In this document: positions 40,301 to 51,390 of the stretch, one piece after another | How positions within the stretch are numbered: position 1 is the stretch's first letter | Layout of the letters: every line of letters starts with the position of its first letter | Assembly: GCF_032854445.1 (NCBI RefSeq) | Contig: NC_088299.1 | Coordinates: 12,021,608 to 12,085,607 of the forward strand | Direction of reading: 5' to 3' | Origin: Liolophura sinensis | Taxonomy: Eukaryota; Mollusca; Polyplacophora; Chitonida; Chitonidae | Length of the DNA: 64,000 bases | Position numbers and translations under genes: made by a program | The notes under the pieces: generated by a model | The model's database searches: none | Told to the model about the DNA's origin: nothing | Seen by the model: the letters and a program-made list of their open reading frames with translations, nothing else

Positions 40301-43300
40301 ATGCAGTCCCGTTATTTCCGTTATATCTCCCAGATATCAACAATGAGTGATCGACCAATCTCCTCCAGGCGTTCTTCTTTAAAATGACGATGTCAAAGTT
40401 GTCCGGTTTCCAAAGTATTAATAGTACGGAAGGCCTCGTTTAAGTGCAATTTTTTAACTGACCGTGTACCCGGCCACCATTTTCTTATTATTCTGTAAAG
40501 AACCTTGGCATGACATGCACGATGGCCTGGTTATGCAATACGTCATTTCTTGACTACTACATTCATTATAGTGCCTGTCATTATATCATACCCGATAACT
40601 GTGATAGGAGATGAAGCAGTAACCGAGGTACAGTAACAAGCACAACGCGTCACACTATTCAACTGACCAGTTTGTTATCAATCCCACACGTTTCATTTGA
40701 ACTGTTTATAATTTCAACACCATGTAAAGTTTTGAATTTCCCTGTAAAATATCATTTATCATTTAGGTGAAATAGCAAATGATGCCGAACATACAATACG
40801 ACCTGGCCATACCAGGCTGTCACCAGACATTGCAAATAATAGAGCACAACTCTACCAAACCAGGTATACAGGGAGAAACAGCCAATGACACAGCATCGAC
40901 TGGCCATGTCTTACATCTACCAGAGACAACAAATGATACAGCACAGTTCTACCAAACCAGGTGTACAGGGAGAAACAGTAAATGACACAGCATCGACTGG
41001 CCATGCCTTACATCTACCAGAGACAACAAATGATACAGCACAGTTCTACCAAACCAGGTATACAGAGAGAAACAGCCAATGACACAGCATCGACTGGCCA
41101 TGCCTTATATCTGTCAGAGACAACAAATGATACAGCACAGTTCTACAAAACCAGGTATACAGGGAGAAACAGCCAATGACACAGCATCGACTGGACATGC
41201 CTTCCATCCACGAGAGACAACAAATGGCACAGCACAACTCTACCAAACCAGGTATACAGGGAGAAACAGCAAATGACACAGCATCGACTGGCCATGCCTT
41301 ATATCTGTCAGAGACAACAAATGGCAAAGGACAAATCGACCAAGGCATGTATATGCAATGATTTTTTTTTTTGATTGGTGTTTTACGCCGTACTCAAGAA
41401 TATTTCACTTATACGACGGCGGCCAGCATTATGGTGGGTGGAAACCGGGCAGAGCCCGGGGGAAACCCACGACTATCCGCAAGTTGCTGGCAGACCTTCC
41501 CACGTACGGCCGGAGAGGAAGGCAGCATGAGCTAGTCTTGAACTCACAGCGACCGCATTGGTGAGAGGCTTCTGGGTCATTACGCTGCGCTAGCGCGCTA
41601 ACCGACTGAGCCACGGAGGCCCCTATATGCAATGAAAAACAGCAAATAACGTGATACCGGCTAACAAAACTGCGCTTAGAAACAGCAAGGTGAGGCGTGC
41701 GTGTGTACAAGAAGATTGGCTTCAAGAATGGCATGAACACTTTGTATTTATTTTGATTGGCTTCACCACTCCCAGCACAACTATCTTTCATCATTCCTTA
41801 CACCGCCACTCCTTAACACCTATGCGGGTGAACGTCTATACTCTATTAACACTGGAATGCTATTTAACTTTAACAATGTTAAATTCAACATTTTGGCAGT
41901 GGTGGGAGATGGAGAGTGTTTATAATGTAAAGTTAACAGTTTCTAAAGTGTTAAACACATTACAAAATAATTACAAAACGTTGTAATTTAACACCATATC
42001 TTCTATATAAAATAGGGGGGCTCCGTGGCTCAGTTAATTACCGGGCTAACGCAACGTAATAACCCAGGAGCCTCTCACTAATGCGGTCGCTGTAAGTACA
42101 GAGTAAGTACAGCTTCCTCTCTGGCCGTACGTGGGAAGGTCTGTCAACAACCTGCGGGTTGTTGTCTGCTACCCCGGGCTCTGCCCGGTTTCCTCTCACC
42201 ATAATGCTGGCCGCCGTCGTATAAATGAAATTCTTGAGTACTGAGTTAAACACCAATCAAATAAATAAAAAAATATATATAAAATAAACACTTTTATGTA
42301 TTGCACTCCGCATTATACATGTTAAAAACCTTGTAATGTAACATTGTGCTACAACCTGCAAACAATCATTACACAGCCTGGCATTTTAAAATGTTTAACA
42401 CGTATTATTTTAACTTTATTGCGTGTTAAGAGAGCACTCGGGCTTGTGATCAAACATACCTCGTGTTCATCCACAAGTTGTGATACGATATCTTTGTGAT
42501 TCTCGTGTTCAGTGGTGATGTCAAAAACCTGATGGCTGCAAAGAAATAAATTCAGAAATACTCGAACAAATTCGAAAGTAATAAAAGTAACAGAACACAA
42601 AAAGGCATTTCTTACGTTATTCATAGATGTATTTGCCCTATATAAAATTGCCATTCACCATGTCGACATCACAAAGGGAACTTCTGGAAACGTTTTTAAT
42701 GACAATCTATGTTCTGATTTAGTGCTTACAAATATCTGTTCTGCTCAATTTTAGTCAAACACATGTGTAGATAGATTGTAAGGACATAATGGTTAGACTC
42801 TTGAGTAAAAAGAAATAGAATAGTTGTGTAACCACTTACAGCCCCCAACAGTGCCAAAGAAAACGACTTGTTTTAGGTAAATATTTATTTGAGTTTTCCA
42901 CTTATACAATGACGGTAAGCTTGATGGGTGGGGGGACCAATGCCACCTGGATTCGAACTCACGAATTCATAGGTCAAGAGAGCCAGGGTGCCAGCATTTT
43001 AATCGTCTCAGACAACGAGTGTCAGGAGAGAACGTAAGATTGTGCAAACGGACCAACGAGATCCGTCATCTGCACATTATCCTAAAGGCCCTAGGAACAA
43101 CAGATTTGGGGGAATCAACAATATTCCCTGTCAAGGACCGGTATTGAACCCACGCCATCATGTGTCAGCGGTTGTGTCTAGCTATGGTGCTAAAGGCGTC
43201 TATGTTTTAAGCATTTACATGAACAGTTAGAATAAAACCGTATCTGAGATGAACTGACAAGATACAGGTTGCTTGTAACCATTTGCTACCTATTACACTG

Positions 43301-45838
43301 TCGCCGCTGCTCTGGGTTTATTCTCTCGTACAACACCACCGAGCTAAAATCCTTATGACGAAAGAATCTAGCCATTTTCCACTTAGCTTTGTGCTTCAGT
43401 CGCATCTTAATTTTAAAGCAATTGTGTCCAGTTTTGTGTTTACTATAATAATGATCAGTGAGAGTTCACGAATGGGCTATTTTAAAATGTTACAGTCCTG
43501 CACAAAGTGGGTGTGCTATTTGTGACAAATGATTTAGTCAACGTCCGTGTTACTCCGTGTACATATAAAGCCATGCATATAGCTTTGTGAATAATAGACA
43601 AAACGATACATATATATGATTGACACTTGTTCTCTACAACCCAAAAAAACAAACAGTATTGATAGTGTAAAATGAAAATTTTAAGTATTCCATTTGTATG
43701 CAAGATATATTGGAGTTTTCTTTCAATAATTCAGAGGCAGTCAATCCTAACTATGTGTTATCTTTCCTCTCACTCGTACATCGTCATAAAAATCGCACTG
43801 GATTTCTAGTTCCCATCCATTTTATAAATAGACAGCGCGTAGGGCTGGTTTTTATTGTTTCCAATCAATCAATATTCTTCCAAAAAGAATATCAAGAAAC
43901 TTACAGCAGTATATATGGAAAAAAGTAGCATTCATTATTGATGATGAAATGTTCAAAAAGATGAGGGGTGTCCTTATGTTTTTACTTGTGTTCTGTATCA
44001 TCATGCAGTTTGGTGACAATGAAAAATTAATTTTTTTAATATATCAGTGCAAATAGTTTCCAAATTACCCACTTAAGACGCTGGCTATTGAAAAAGCAAA
44101 AGAGATAGGAAAATAAAGATAGAACAAATAATTAATCGAGACGTTTGGGGTGTAGGCGGAAGTAGTTATACTTGCTTATTAGGATATCACAAATTATCTA
44201 ACTTGGTAGTATTCGTGGTAAAAGTCGTCTTCCACGTCACTAAGCATCAATTTTCATTCACACTTTCTCGCCATTCCAATTTACGTCTGGTCTGAGAACA
44301 CGCTGGCGACGAACACATTCCGTTTTTATTTCTCGCTTTCCTCTTGCATTTCAGTTGCACGTATTTATCAAATTCAATCAATTTTATCACGCTTATCATT
44401 TTATTAACAAATAGCCCAAACTGCCTGTACTTCTGGAACTATGTTGCTGAGGGGAAAACGAGACAGGTGCCAAAGTAAAAGTAAAAATTATAAAAAAAAT
44501 TCAAGGTCGTAAAAAAATGTTGTCATTCAAGAAATGTTTCCCAGCTGTTGCAGAACAAGGTCACTAAGTTGGCTATATATACAGCTGAACCCCCAAGCTT
44601 AGATTTAATCTCAACTGTAACGGGAAAATCCAATTAGAAAACTGCACTTACACTTTCTAACAAGCTGCTGCCTAAATCAATGTCTTATTCAAATGGTTCA
44701 GAGAAAAAGATGAGATAAAAAGGGACAATGTTTGTTGAGAAAACTTCGATAAGACTTTATACTGAGAAATAAAACATTTCGGTACAACGTTTATGCATGG
44801 TACTGACGATTAAGCAGGAAGCCGTTCGCATTGTCAGTTATATATGAAACTGATAACTGGGAGAATCGATTGATTTTTACAGTGCATATAATTAAACACA
44901 TCTCGCTATTGGACGTAGCTAAATTTGTAGGCGATACGCCTTAATTTTAATATTAAGTAAATACTTAATATTTTTTTAATTTGGATGCTAAGCATTTGAT
45001 TGTTAAATTTGTTCCCGATACACCTCAATGTTGACAGTAAATATTTACTTGTCAAATTTCTACGCGATACGAATCAATTTTGATATTACATGTAAGTATT
45101 TACAGGTTACATTTCTCGATACCTCTTAATTTTGATAATTTCGCGTACACCCGCTAAAATCCTACGCGACACATCTCAATATTCATGCAAACTCTTACTT
45201 TCCCAGCCTCTCCCCTCAAATAACAGTGTCGGATTTTTAACATGAATAGAACAAATAACATCGGCCGAAATGGCTTTAAAGGAATCTCTGGCTATTTAAA
45301 AGGCCTCCTGGTTCTAGATGGTTCGTCAACATTGACCAAGGCAAGTGCAATGTCAGAAGAGCTTGGTCACCAAATTAATGTTGGTCACCGACTCGCCAAG
45401 AAAAAATTGGTCAAAATTATGCGGTCAGAGGAAAAAAGTTAGTCACTAAACCCTTGACTATAATTGTTTGGGTCATTACTCCACTACTACATGCAATCTT
45501 CTGTCGGCCTGTAAGCATACAAACTTGCTAACAGTACTTTGATTTTTGATTTGGTTTAATCCTCTCCTTTTGTCCGCATCCAATAACGAAATGCATGTAC
45601 CTCATCTGCTAGTGCCATTTCCTACTGCCAAATCACAGATCTAAGTATAAATATAGGAGACAGGATAAAACTTATTGACGTTAATGTTTTTGTTTTTTTT
45701 TTCTTTTTAATCACCTTGGTACCTTATTCGACCCTATAGGGACTATTTGACTCACCCACGGTACGGTTTCTCTGAATCGGACGGGAAACTGTGGACCAAA
45801 GAGAGGCCAGCAAGAATCATCACGCATAGTGACGTCAT
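19368..45838 (-). CDS. Secreted M14 procarboxypeptidase, B-type (basic-residue) specificity
   Basis: Zinc carboxypeptidase (M14A), predicted to be secreted as a zymogen and to remove C-terminal Lys/Arg. Eleven exons on the minus strand, in transcript order: 45756-45838, 42460-42535, 39629-39765, 39117-39210, 38249-38347, 31094-31192, 30282-30380, 28826-28913, 27735-27946, 25065-25158, 19368-19555 (TAG). They sum to 1269 nt, or 422 residues, the usual length. Residues 1 to about 19 form a signal peptide ([17 protein letters not shown]). The propeptide opens with GHQVFDIT and ends at RSKR (113-116); the mature enzyme starts [10 protein letters not shown]. Zinc ligands are H180 and E183 (GIHAREW) and H303 (FHSYGQ). 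Substrate and catalytic residues are R235 (MWRKTRS), N250/R251 (DPNRNF), Y361 and E384. D368 in GGSDDW equals Asp255 of carboxypeptidase B. C244 and C267 match the conserved disulfide. P386 replaces the usual Arg after the catalytic Glu ([10 protein letters not shown]). The ATG was chosen because it starts the signal peptide; a longer upstream frame exists. The identity is secure; basic specificity is inferred from one residue. Confidence 0.93.
20361..21100 (+). pseudogene. LINE ORF1 remnant
   Basis: Broken frames encode a Glu/Lys/Leu-rich coiled-coil-like stretch ([19 protein letters not shown]), then [13 protein letters not shown] and [15 protein letters not shown]...[13 protein letters not shown]. 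This layout (coiled coil, then an RNA-binding-like core and C-terminal domain) fits LINE ORF1 proteins. Frame shifts occur near 20600 and 20790-20900. Confidence 0.6.
22019..23074 (+). pseudogene. LINE ORF2 endonuclease domain remnant
   Basis: Visible APE-family motifs in order: SHFNIRG, GFTESWL (metal-binding Glu), [38 protein letters not shown] and DISDHLPVF (catalytic Asp-His). Stops and frame shifts lie between 22309 and 22600, so it is inactive. Confidence 0.8.
23185..23760 (+). pseudogene. LINE ORF2 reverse transcriptase C-terminal remnant
   Basis: [13 protein letters not shown] carries the FADD polymerase motif. It is followed by [18 protein letters not shown] and [14 protein letters not shown], the usual order after the active site. 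Upstream fingers and palm motifs are absent, so the element lost about a third of ORF2. Confidence 0.75.
25182..25332 (-). mobile_element. SINE family A, truncated copy
   Basis: Tail ATTTATTTATTTGATCGGTA and shortened body, ending in the GGCCGGAGAG region. Lies just upstream of exon 25065-25158 of the carboxypeptidase gene. Confidence 0.75.
25570..26938. repeat. ~48-bp minisatellite with GATA motifs
   Basis: Unit holds CAGTGGGACATCTGGGTTGT and ACTGAGATAAGTTAACATTT; spacing is 46-49 bp, about 25 copies. The first five (25570-25830) are more diverged and longer. About 20 copies keep AGATAAG. It lies in the carboxypeptidase intron between exons 27735-27946 and 25065-25158, and resumes briefly after a SINE (27197-27290). 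Confidence 0.93.
26941..27196 (-). mobile_element. SINE family A inserted in the GATA-rich array
   Basis: Near full length, (ATTT)n tail first, head ending GGAGGCCCT. The flanks TTATAGTACAATGTA and TTATAATACAAGTA look like an imperfect target duplication. Array-like sequence continues on the other side (27197-27290). Confidence 0.85.
27618..27722 (+). mobile_element. Diverged SINE-like tail
   Basis: CCGGTTTCCTCTACCTATAA, then GTGAAATAATCTTTAGC and (AAAT)n. Abuts exon 27735-27946 of the carboxypeptidase gene. Confidence 0.6.
28455..28810. repeat. Degenerate ~30-bp tandem repeat
   Basis: Repeated variants of GTGTGGTTTGTTAACACAAA and CACAGCTTTGTGA. The open minus-strand frames here (28414-28812) come from the repeat. 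It ends about 15 bp from carboxypeptidase exon 28826-28913. Confidence 0.7.
30747..30937. repeat. 30-bp minisatellite, about 6 copies
   Basis: Unit TTTCTATAGGCCGATGCGTA followed by ACGTCACTGG. The first three copies are identical, later ones diverge. In the carboxypeptidase intron between exons 31094-31192 and 30282-30380. Confidence 0.93.
32528..32853 (+). mobile_element. SINE family B, full length
   Basis: Head GACCGCTTCGGTGCATGG with an A-box-like CTACTGGTTAGAGC, body GGTGTCAGTATAATCTGG and TCTTCGGCATGATACTT, tail ending ACGACGTAAAAC. In carboxypeptidase intron 5. Confidence 0.75.
33270..35830. mobile_element. Possible DNA transposon with inverted subterminal motifs
   Basis: The left 300 bp has six CTAAACA(C/T)-type motifs; the right 400 bp has mostly the reverse complement (CATGTTTAGC and variants). 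AACTGCTAAACACGATTAGTG (33317-33337) pairs with the reverse complement of a similar stretch near 35748-35772. The ends are not defined and no transposase is recognised, so this is a non-autonomous or dead element at best. Confidence 0.35.
36830..37086. mobile_element. Palindromic MITE, copy 1
   Basis: Both ends match as inverted arms of about 75 bp: CACTCAAAAAATTAATTTGT on the left and the reverse complement of TTAATTTTTTAAGTGT on the right, each followed inward by TCTGAGTGATGCTAATATG-like and TATTCTGTTAT blocks. No coding capacity. In carboxypeptidase intron 5. Confidence 0.75.
37592..37863 (-). mobile_element. SINE family A, full length with 13-bp target duplication
   Basis: Complete copy in a carboxypeptidase intron. 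TTATTACATACAA flanks both sides (37579-37591 and 37864-37876). A short internal repeat of GCGAACTCACA is visible. Confidence 0.9.
38705..38803 (+). mobile_element. SINE family A tail fragment
   Basis: GTGAAATATTCTTGAGTACA followed by an AT-rich tail; the upstream body is eroded. Confidence 0.55.
39836..39851. repeat. G-run
   Basis: Some 15 consecutive G, about 70 bp upstream (in gene sense) of carboxypeptidase exon 39629-39765. Confidence 0.95.
40795..41349. repeat. 97-bp minisatellite, about 5.7 copies
   Basis: Unit holds GACACAGCATCGACTGGCCA, TACCAGAGACAACAAATG and ACCAAACCAGGTATACAGGG; the spacing is exactly 97 bp over four units (40885, 40982, 41079, 41176). In the carboxypeptidase intron between exons 42460-42535 and 39629-39765. 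Confidence 0.95.
41362..41623 (-). mobile_element. SINE family A, full length with 12-bp target duplication
   Basis: The best-preserved copy in the window, T-run tail to GGAGGCCCC head. TATATGCAATGA occurs at 41350-41361 and 41624-41635. Sits at the edge of the 97-bp minisatellite. Confidence 0.92.
41838..42440. repeat. Imperfect palindromic element split by a SINE
   Basis: ATTAACACTGGAATGCTATT...AACAATGTTAAATTCAACAT on the left has an inverted counterpart near 42390-42430 (TAACACGTATTATTTTAAC, GCGTGTTAAG). The SINE at 42015-42275 sits between them. Confidence 0.4.
42015..42275 (+). mobile_element. SINE family A, full length with 11-bp target duplication
   Basis: Head GGGGGGCTCCGTGGCTCAG to the (AAAT)n tail. 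TATATAAAATA flanks it at 42004-42014 and 42276-42286. Lies 185 bp downstream of carboxypeptidase exon 42460-42535 and appears to split a palindromic element. Confidence 0.9.
42885..43200 (-). mobile_element. Possible SINE-like element(s) with tRNA B-box motifs
   Basis: The minus strand contains GTGGGTTCAATACC (near 43145) and GAGTTCGAATCC (near 42955), typical Pol III B boxes, and a left end TATTTGAGTTTTCCACTTAT resembling SINE A tails. Probably two nested pieces. Confidence 0.35.
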
Positions 45839-45964
45839 CGTGAGGCAGGAAACTGTGCGCAGGTACCTGTAAAGTACATGATATCTGAACTGAACAGAAC
45901 AGAGAAGGACAGCAGTACGAAGCCCTCGGAGAACTGAAAAGCTTTCTTCATTTGTGACGAATGT

Positions 45965-46056
45965 GCCTCCATATAGACACACTTATCAGCCAATAAAATG
46001 AAGGACTGACGATATTTTCTTCACCCATATTGAGTTAATGAAAGACAATTTTATAA
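45965..46056 (-). promoter_or_regulatory. Candidate carboxypeptidase promoter elements
   Basis: Upstream of the signal-peptide ATG (45838) the minus strand has CTGATAAG, a GATA-factor type site (plus 45982-45989), next to a CCAAT motif (plus 45990-45994, inverted relative to the gene). There is a TATA-like TTTATAAAA at 46049-46056 and a weaker TATAT at 45971-45975. CTTTACAG at about 45864-45871 could be the acceptor of a 5' UTR intron. The motifs are seen; their use as a promoter is inference. Confidence 0.3.
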
Positions 46057-48558
46057 AACTGCTACTTCATAAAAAATTTACACGAATTCATTGGGCGCCA
46101 GCCCAAGTACATATACAGCGCAGAGGCACGCAGAGGCACACATGGGACTAACAGTATATTGGCTTATTACTCCACAACAACGTTCATTTTTCCGTCGTGT
46201 TAGTTTTAGTGCCGATCAAAAGCTTTTTAAAACATGTACAGGGGAGAGGCAATCAGACAGGAAAAATTCAGAATGCGTATGAGGAATGAGTTGTACAGTT
46301 ATAACAGAGCTACACGTACTACACTTTAAATACGCATTTCATTCACCCTTAAGGGATTTAAAGCTTTTTTTGGACGTATGCTTGTTATGCATCATATAGT
46401 TTTGGATCCATGTGTATAACACAGCAGAGGAGTACTAGATTTTAGAATTTTTATTTTAAACTTGAAATATTATATCTTGTGATCTATATTTCATTTGTCA
46501 CTGACATATGACTGTATATCAATTTGAGTAAACCCGGTATTGCATGGACAGGGAAAGTATATTCCCCAGCTCGCACTGCCTTGGTGACTTTATTATGTGA
46601 TCGAGAACGCTCATGTGGCTCGTTTGCACAGTTTAAGGTTCATTGAAAATCACTTGTCACATGTGGCATCATCGATAACTTGTCAAAGGTCGATGGTTTA
46701 GACCGGGCACTAAGGTTTCTTCCACCCTTTCTTCCAATAGACCAATAAATAAAGTTGACCTCTCTTTAAATCTCAACAACCACTAAAAATCCAATTCCAA
46801 TCGACGATCACAAACACTATTGAAAAAAGAACAACAAAGATATGGCCGTTTTGATAAATAAGCTTCACGGAAGTCAAAACGTCCACATCCAAGGGTCAAA
46901 CAGTGAATTCCAATCTCGCTACAATCTTCAGATTTATGAAATGGTAACGAATAATTACACTCACTTAATCGGTGGATGACCCGGGCTGTGTTAGCTCACC
47001 TTGTGATTGACCACGTGACACGGTCAAGCGTCAAGCTTTCAGACTAAATTTATACTCAAACAATTTAAACGAAAAATTAAATGTTTCAAGCAAAACAACA
47101 GGGAATATTCTATATAAAATGTGCCACAGCTATCAATATTCCATATTTTCGATTTGATAAACAGTTTATCATCGGACGAAGTCGTCAATTACGCAATGAA
47201 AATGTATGGAAACCGACTGACAACTTCGAATGCAAATTTCAAAATACATCGCAACCATTTCAATTTGCAAAACGCCTGCATCACGGTATCGGTGTGTTTT
47301 GATGATTAACATCAAGAAAGCTCCTGTATTCTTTATTAATTCACATTTACACAACCCTGTTTATAAATGCTTCTTACTTTGTTTACCAATGTTTTCATAT
47401 GAATGTTTCTGTTGACACTTCAGTGTCACATCGTACGCAGATTTCCTTCCATAATTATTAGCTGTCTCTCATGGAGAGCCGAAAGGTGACGTTATTTCGG
47501 GCAAAAAGTGCCGCGATGATTTCTGAGAGTGGCCACCCACACATATAGCATTCAATATTCAGTCAGTTTGACCCAATATATTATGTTCTGTGAGAGGCAG
47601 TTTACTCAGTATGTATTGTGAATGGAAGCATGAAAACAATCCGAGAGCCGACTTCTAAATCGATCGTCTCGATGATTAGCTCTTTGGGCGAGAAATCCCA
47701 CCATTTATTATATGGTGTCAAAATGGCTCTTCCATAAGGTGCTAATAGGCCCCTGTCAATGACAAGTCCTCCGAGTGAGTGTCTTTTGTATCAAAGGCAC
47801 TTAAATGTCCTAATTACTTGCACTAAAATGAAATGACTAAAACTTTGTCGGAAGCCATTTTAAACAAGCGTCAGTATTATTTGCAATTGGATTCCGATTA
47901 CTGTGCCGGACATCCGAGAATTCTTCGCTGTCTGCTCGGCGGAGTGATAACACCTGTGAGATGTAACTGGATGTGTCACATGCGGCAAAGAGGCTCCGAA
48001 AACAAGATGGCCAAATGTGGAAAAATTAACTTTGCGTTGACCAGGGCTATCATGTACATGCATATAGTGTAGTCCGAGGTGCTGGTGACTCCGTAAAGCC
48101 AGGTTTACAAACTTTTACATCTTTGCATTTTTTAATATAGCTAGCTGTTTTCAAATGCCACAAAGAGGTAATGTTTTACTGTCAGTTATGTTTTCATAAC
48201 CGTTGTAATTTTTCTCCAAAATGCGAAAATTTGGACATGGACATACAACAAATGGTAATGTTTAAATTCTTGAAAAGAGTTGGATGGAGATTCCCTCTCA
48301 GTATATCACTGCGTTAACAGACAACTCTGCTATGGCCAAGCGATTAACGCGTTCGCCTCTAGATACACTACAGCAGTTTACATATTTTGTATACTGTGAT
48401 AGACAGAGAACTACAAAGGGTGAAAGCTAACGAAATAAGGTTCAGTGAGTCCAACCCAAAACGAGGCTCTAAGATAATATGGCGGATTTCAGTTGGAGCT
48501 GGGGTACCTCGCGTGGAGCTGAAATATGAGCAGTATCTGGAAGCTGTGGTGAACAAAC

Positions 48559-48571
48559 CACACACACACAC

Positions 48572-48616
<45 letters not shown>

Positions 48617-48632
48617 CACACACACACACACA
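48559..48632. repeat. (CA)n microsatellite
   Basis: About 36 CA units with three CG interruptions. The open frames on both strands here are artefacts of it. Confidence 0.97.
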
Positions 48633-48651
48633 AGAACGTTCACTAAAAATC

Positions 48652-48868
48652 CTAATCTGTTGAAAATTTAAATTTAACAGAATGTTTGTTATCGGTATAA
48701 TTATCTGTATTATTGCAACAGATTATTCTGTTGAACGTAACTATTCTATGCCTCTATTAGACTAATAGAATATTATGGTGAATTTGACAGAATATTATGC
48801 TGTAATAACAGAACACATTCTAGCATCACTCAGACAACAAAATTCCGGATTAATTTTTTGAGTGTTGG
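48652..48868. mobile_element. Palindromic MITE, copy 2
   Basis: The right arm (CAGAACACATTCTAGCATCA to TTAATTTTTTGAGTGT) is close to copy 1; the left arm is eroded. Directly follows the CA microsatellite. Confidence 0.65.
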
Positions 48869-51328
48869 TGTAGACCTTGGCTTTTAGGACAAGCAATTAG
48901 GTCAAGCACTAATCGGCCAAATATTGGTGTGGGTACCGCGACTTGAGTTTTTTGGGAGAGGCGGAACTGTAAATATCAAGCTCTCATGAAAACATACACA
49001 CAAACAAAGAAGATATAAACCCTTAATAAAGTTAACATCGATCTCTGAGGGATTCTCTGGTCTAATTTAATAATCGTTTTCAGAAATCGTCACGCCTTAC
49101 ACCAGAAAAGATGTTTCCATGTCGTACACACAATAGATGTACGTCTGTTATTAGGCTATACATTACCCTTATACAAAACAACAACGACAAGTACAAACCT
49201 TTGATTCTATTAAGCACTATGCTCGAACCTTCAATAGCTATCTACGATGGTTGGGCAAGGTCGAAGGAGTAATTCAATAGACATTCCGCATAGGTGGGAA
49301 CCTAAGGTGAGTCTGCTGACCCACGGGCTTAAGGCCCACCAAATGACGTTGGTAATAGTTAGCCTATGTAGGCTATACAGGTCTACTCCAGATGTGTGCG
49401 TTGAGTACAGCAGCAAGACAAACAACCACACCTTTGACTCAGGGCAACCTCATTTTCTTCCCTGGTACTATCAACGTCAAACTACATGATTCGATATGGA
49501 TCTAAAACAATTTATGTATTATCTGTATAAATATGGCCAAAGAGTTAAGTTTCGTCTTCCATGGCAAAATCAGCAACATCTTTTGTCATTTTCCACGTAG
49601 GTGGGATTTTTATTCCGATTGCCTACATACAGTATGCGCAGTGGCCGACCTTATGCAAATTTTAGCATATTGGTTGTTTGAGCATTTGATAGTTTCGATT
49701 TGTTCGCGCCGCTGACGTTGACATACACTTGTTTATTTTCTTTTTTTCCACGTCTAATATTGATGGGCTGGGGTCTGAACAAACATGAATTGTCTATGTG
49801 GTACGGATAACTCTGTATACCTGGGACGAATGTTTGTGCAGATGCCGAACTACACACTGCCACTGATGACATTGTCCTCTTTTCAAAGCAGGGCAAAATG
49901 AAAATCACCCTCAACACCACAGGTGGTTTATTTTACCTCACCTTAATAAAGGGAAGCATGCATAACGTGTCGACATCGCCAGGTAGACAAACAATTTGTT
50001 ACTTTTGATGTATAATATCATTGAGAAAACAAAGGTCACGTAAACAAACGTCACAAACATTGATTAGTAGGCGTGCTTTCTTATATTCGATTAAATATGC
50101 TTGATTTTAAATTTTCCGTGCATTTGACATTATATATTAATGACATACATTTTTCTGTGATAATTGTTTAAGTTTGCATTTACTGTTGATAGAAATGTGC
50201 CCTATATAGCCGACTGCTGCACACTTGTTCGCGCGCATGCGCATCATAAAGAATTCGCACGCATGCACGAGCTTTTGGGTAAGAGCGTTTCACTTAAAAG
50301 TGGCTTGAGGGCAATTAGCGCAAACAAAGCGATAACTATGTTTCCACTCGGTGAGCCTCTTCAAGATAATTACGCCTGATGGTGAGATTATCTGATTATC
50401 CAAGGTATGTGATAGGAAGTAGCTTTCTCTGCCAAACAACAATGGCACAATATACAATATGACATTCTTCTATGGTGCTCCGAGAATTTTTAACAAACAA
50501 ATAAAATGATTAAGACCGAACGCCATTCCGGCAGTATTGTAGCCATATTGTTAGTTTCACGACGCCATGGAGCATGCGAAATTTGTTTCATCAACAAACA
50601 CACTAATCAGACAAACTTATTTCGTTTTAGATTTGATTGTTAATTTCCTGTATTGCATTTATTCGAAAATTTATCAGATACACTTTTTGGTGGAGAGAAT
50701 GAAGTGCTCAGAGTAAAAAATAGCCCTGAAAAACATTCTGTCTAAAATTCGAGCCAGCGAATGCTGGATTCGAACCTGCCATTTTATTAACGACAAGGTC
50801 AACGCTTTGGCGAGTCACCTATTTCTTCTTAATTGCTCACACACAAAGCCATACTTTCTCTGCAAACGCCCTAGATCTTTTACGAATCGTTATCCTTCGC
50901 CTTTCTATATATTCGTGTGAAATTCTGTCACACAAACAGATTTCTAACTTGTGATAAAATTAAGGAATGGCTCCTCTCACAATTCGATTATATCCTTTAG
51001 AATACCACACACATTATGCAGAATTGTAGGTATACATATCGAACGCTCTGCCCCACTACCGGCCAATGTACCAAACCCCATTTATATAGCTAACTTACTC
51101 CATACAGACTTTATATACCACATACATCTTGCATGGAGGTCGTGTGCATTTTGTTGTACAGTATACAAAAATTGGGGTACAATATACAACGTATTTGACT
51201 ACATACAACTTCCTAATAATGAAGTCCATGCATATATACCACATATATGTAAAAGGTTTCACAAGTTTTCGTGGTGATGCCTCGATTTCTGTATTAGTAT
51301 TTCTGTGACTATTAGTCTGAGGCAAAAA

Positions 51329-51329
<1 letters not shown>

Positions 51330-51388
<59 letters not shown>
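51330..51388. repeat. (TA)n microsatellite
   Basis: About 28 TA units. Surrounded by sequence rich in TTGTAC/GTATAC-like words (51100-51530) with no recognised gene. Confidence 0.97.

Positions 51389-51390
<2 letters not shown>

Noticed and set aside
41046-41348. Cys-rich 100-codon minus-strand frame
   Set aside because: Reverse strand of the 97-bp minisatellite, with no signal peptide start or splice context of its own.
48368-48671. Open frames on both strands at the CA repeat
   Set aside because: Poly(His-Thr) and poly(Val-Cys) translations are artefacts of (CA)n.
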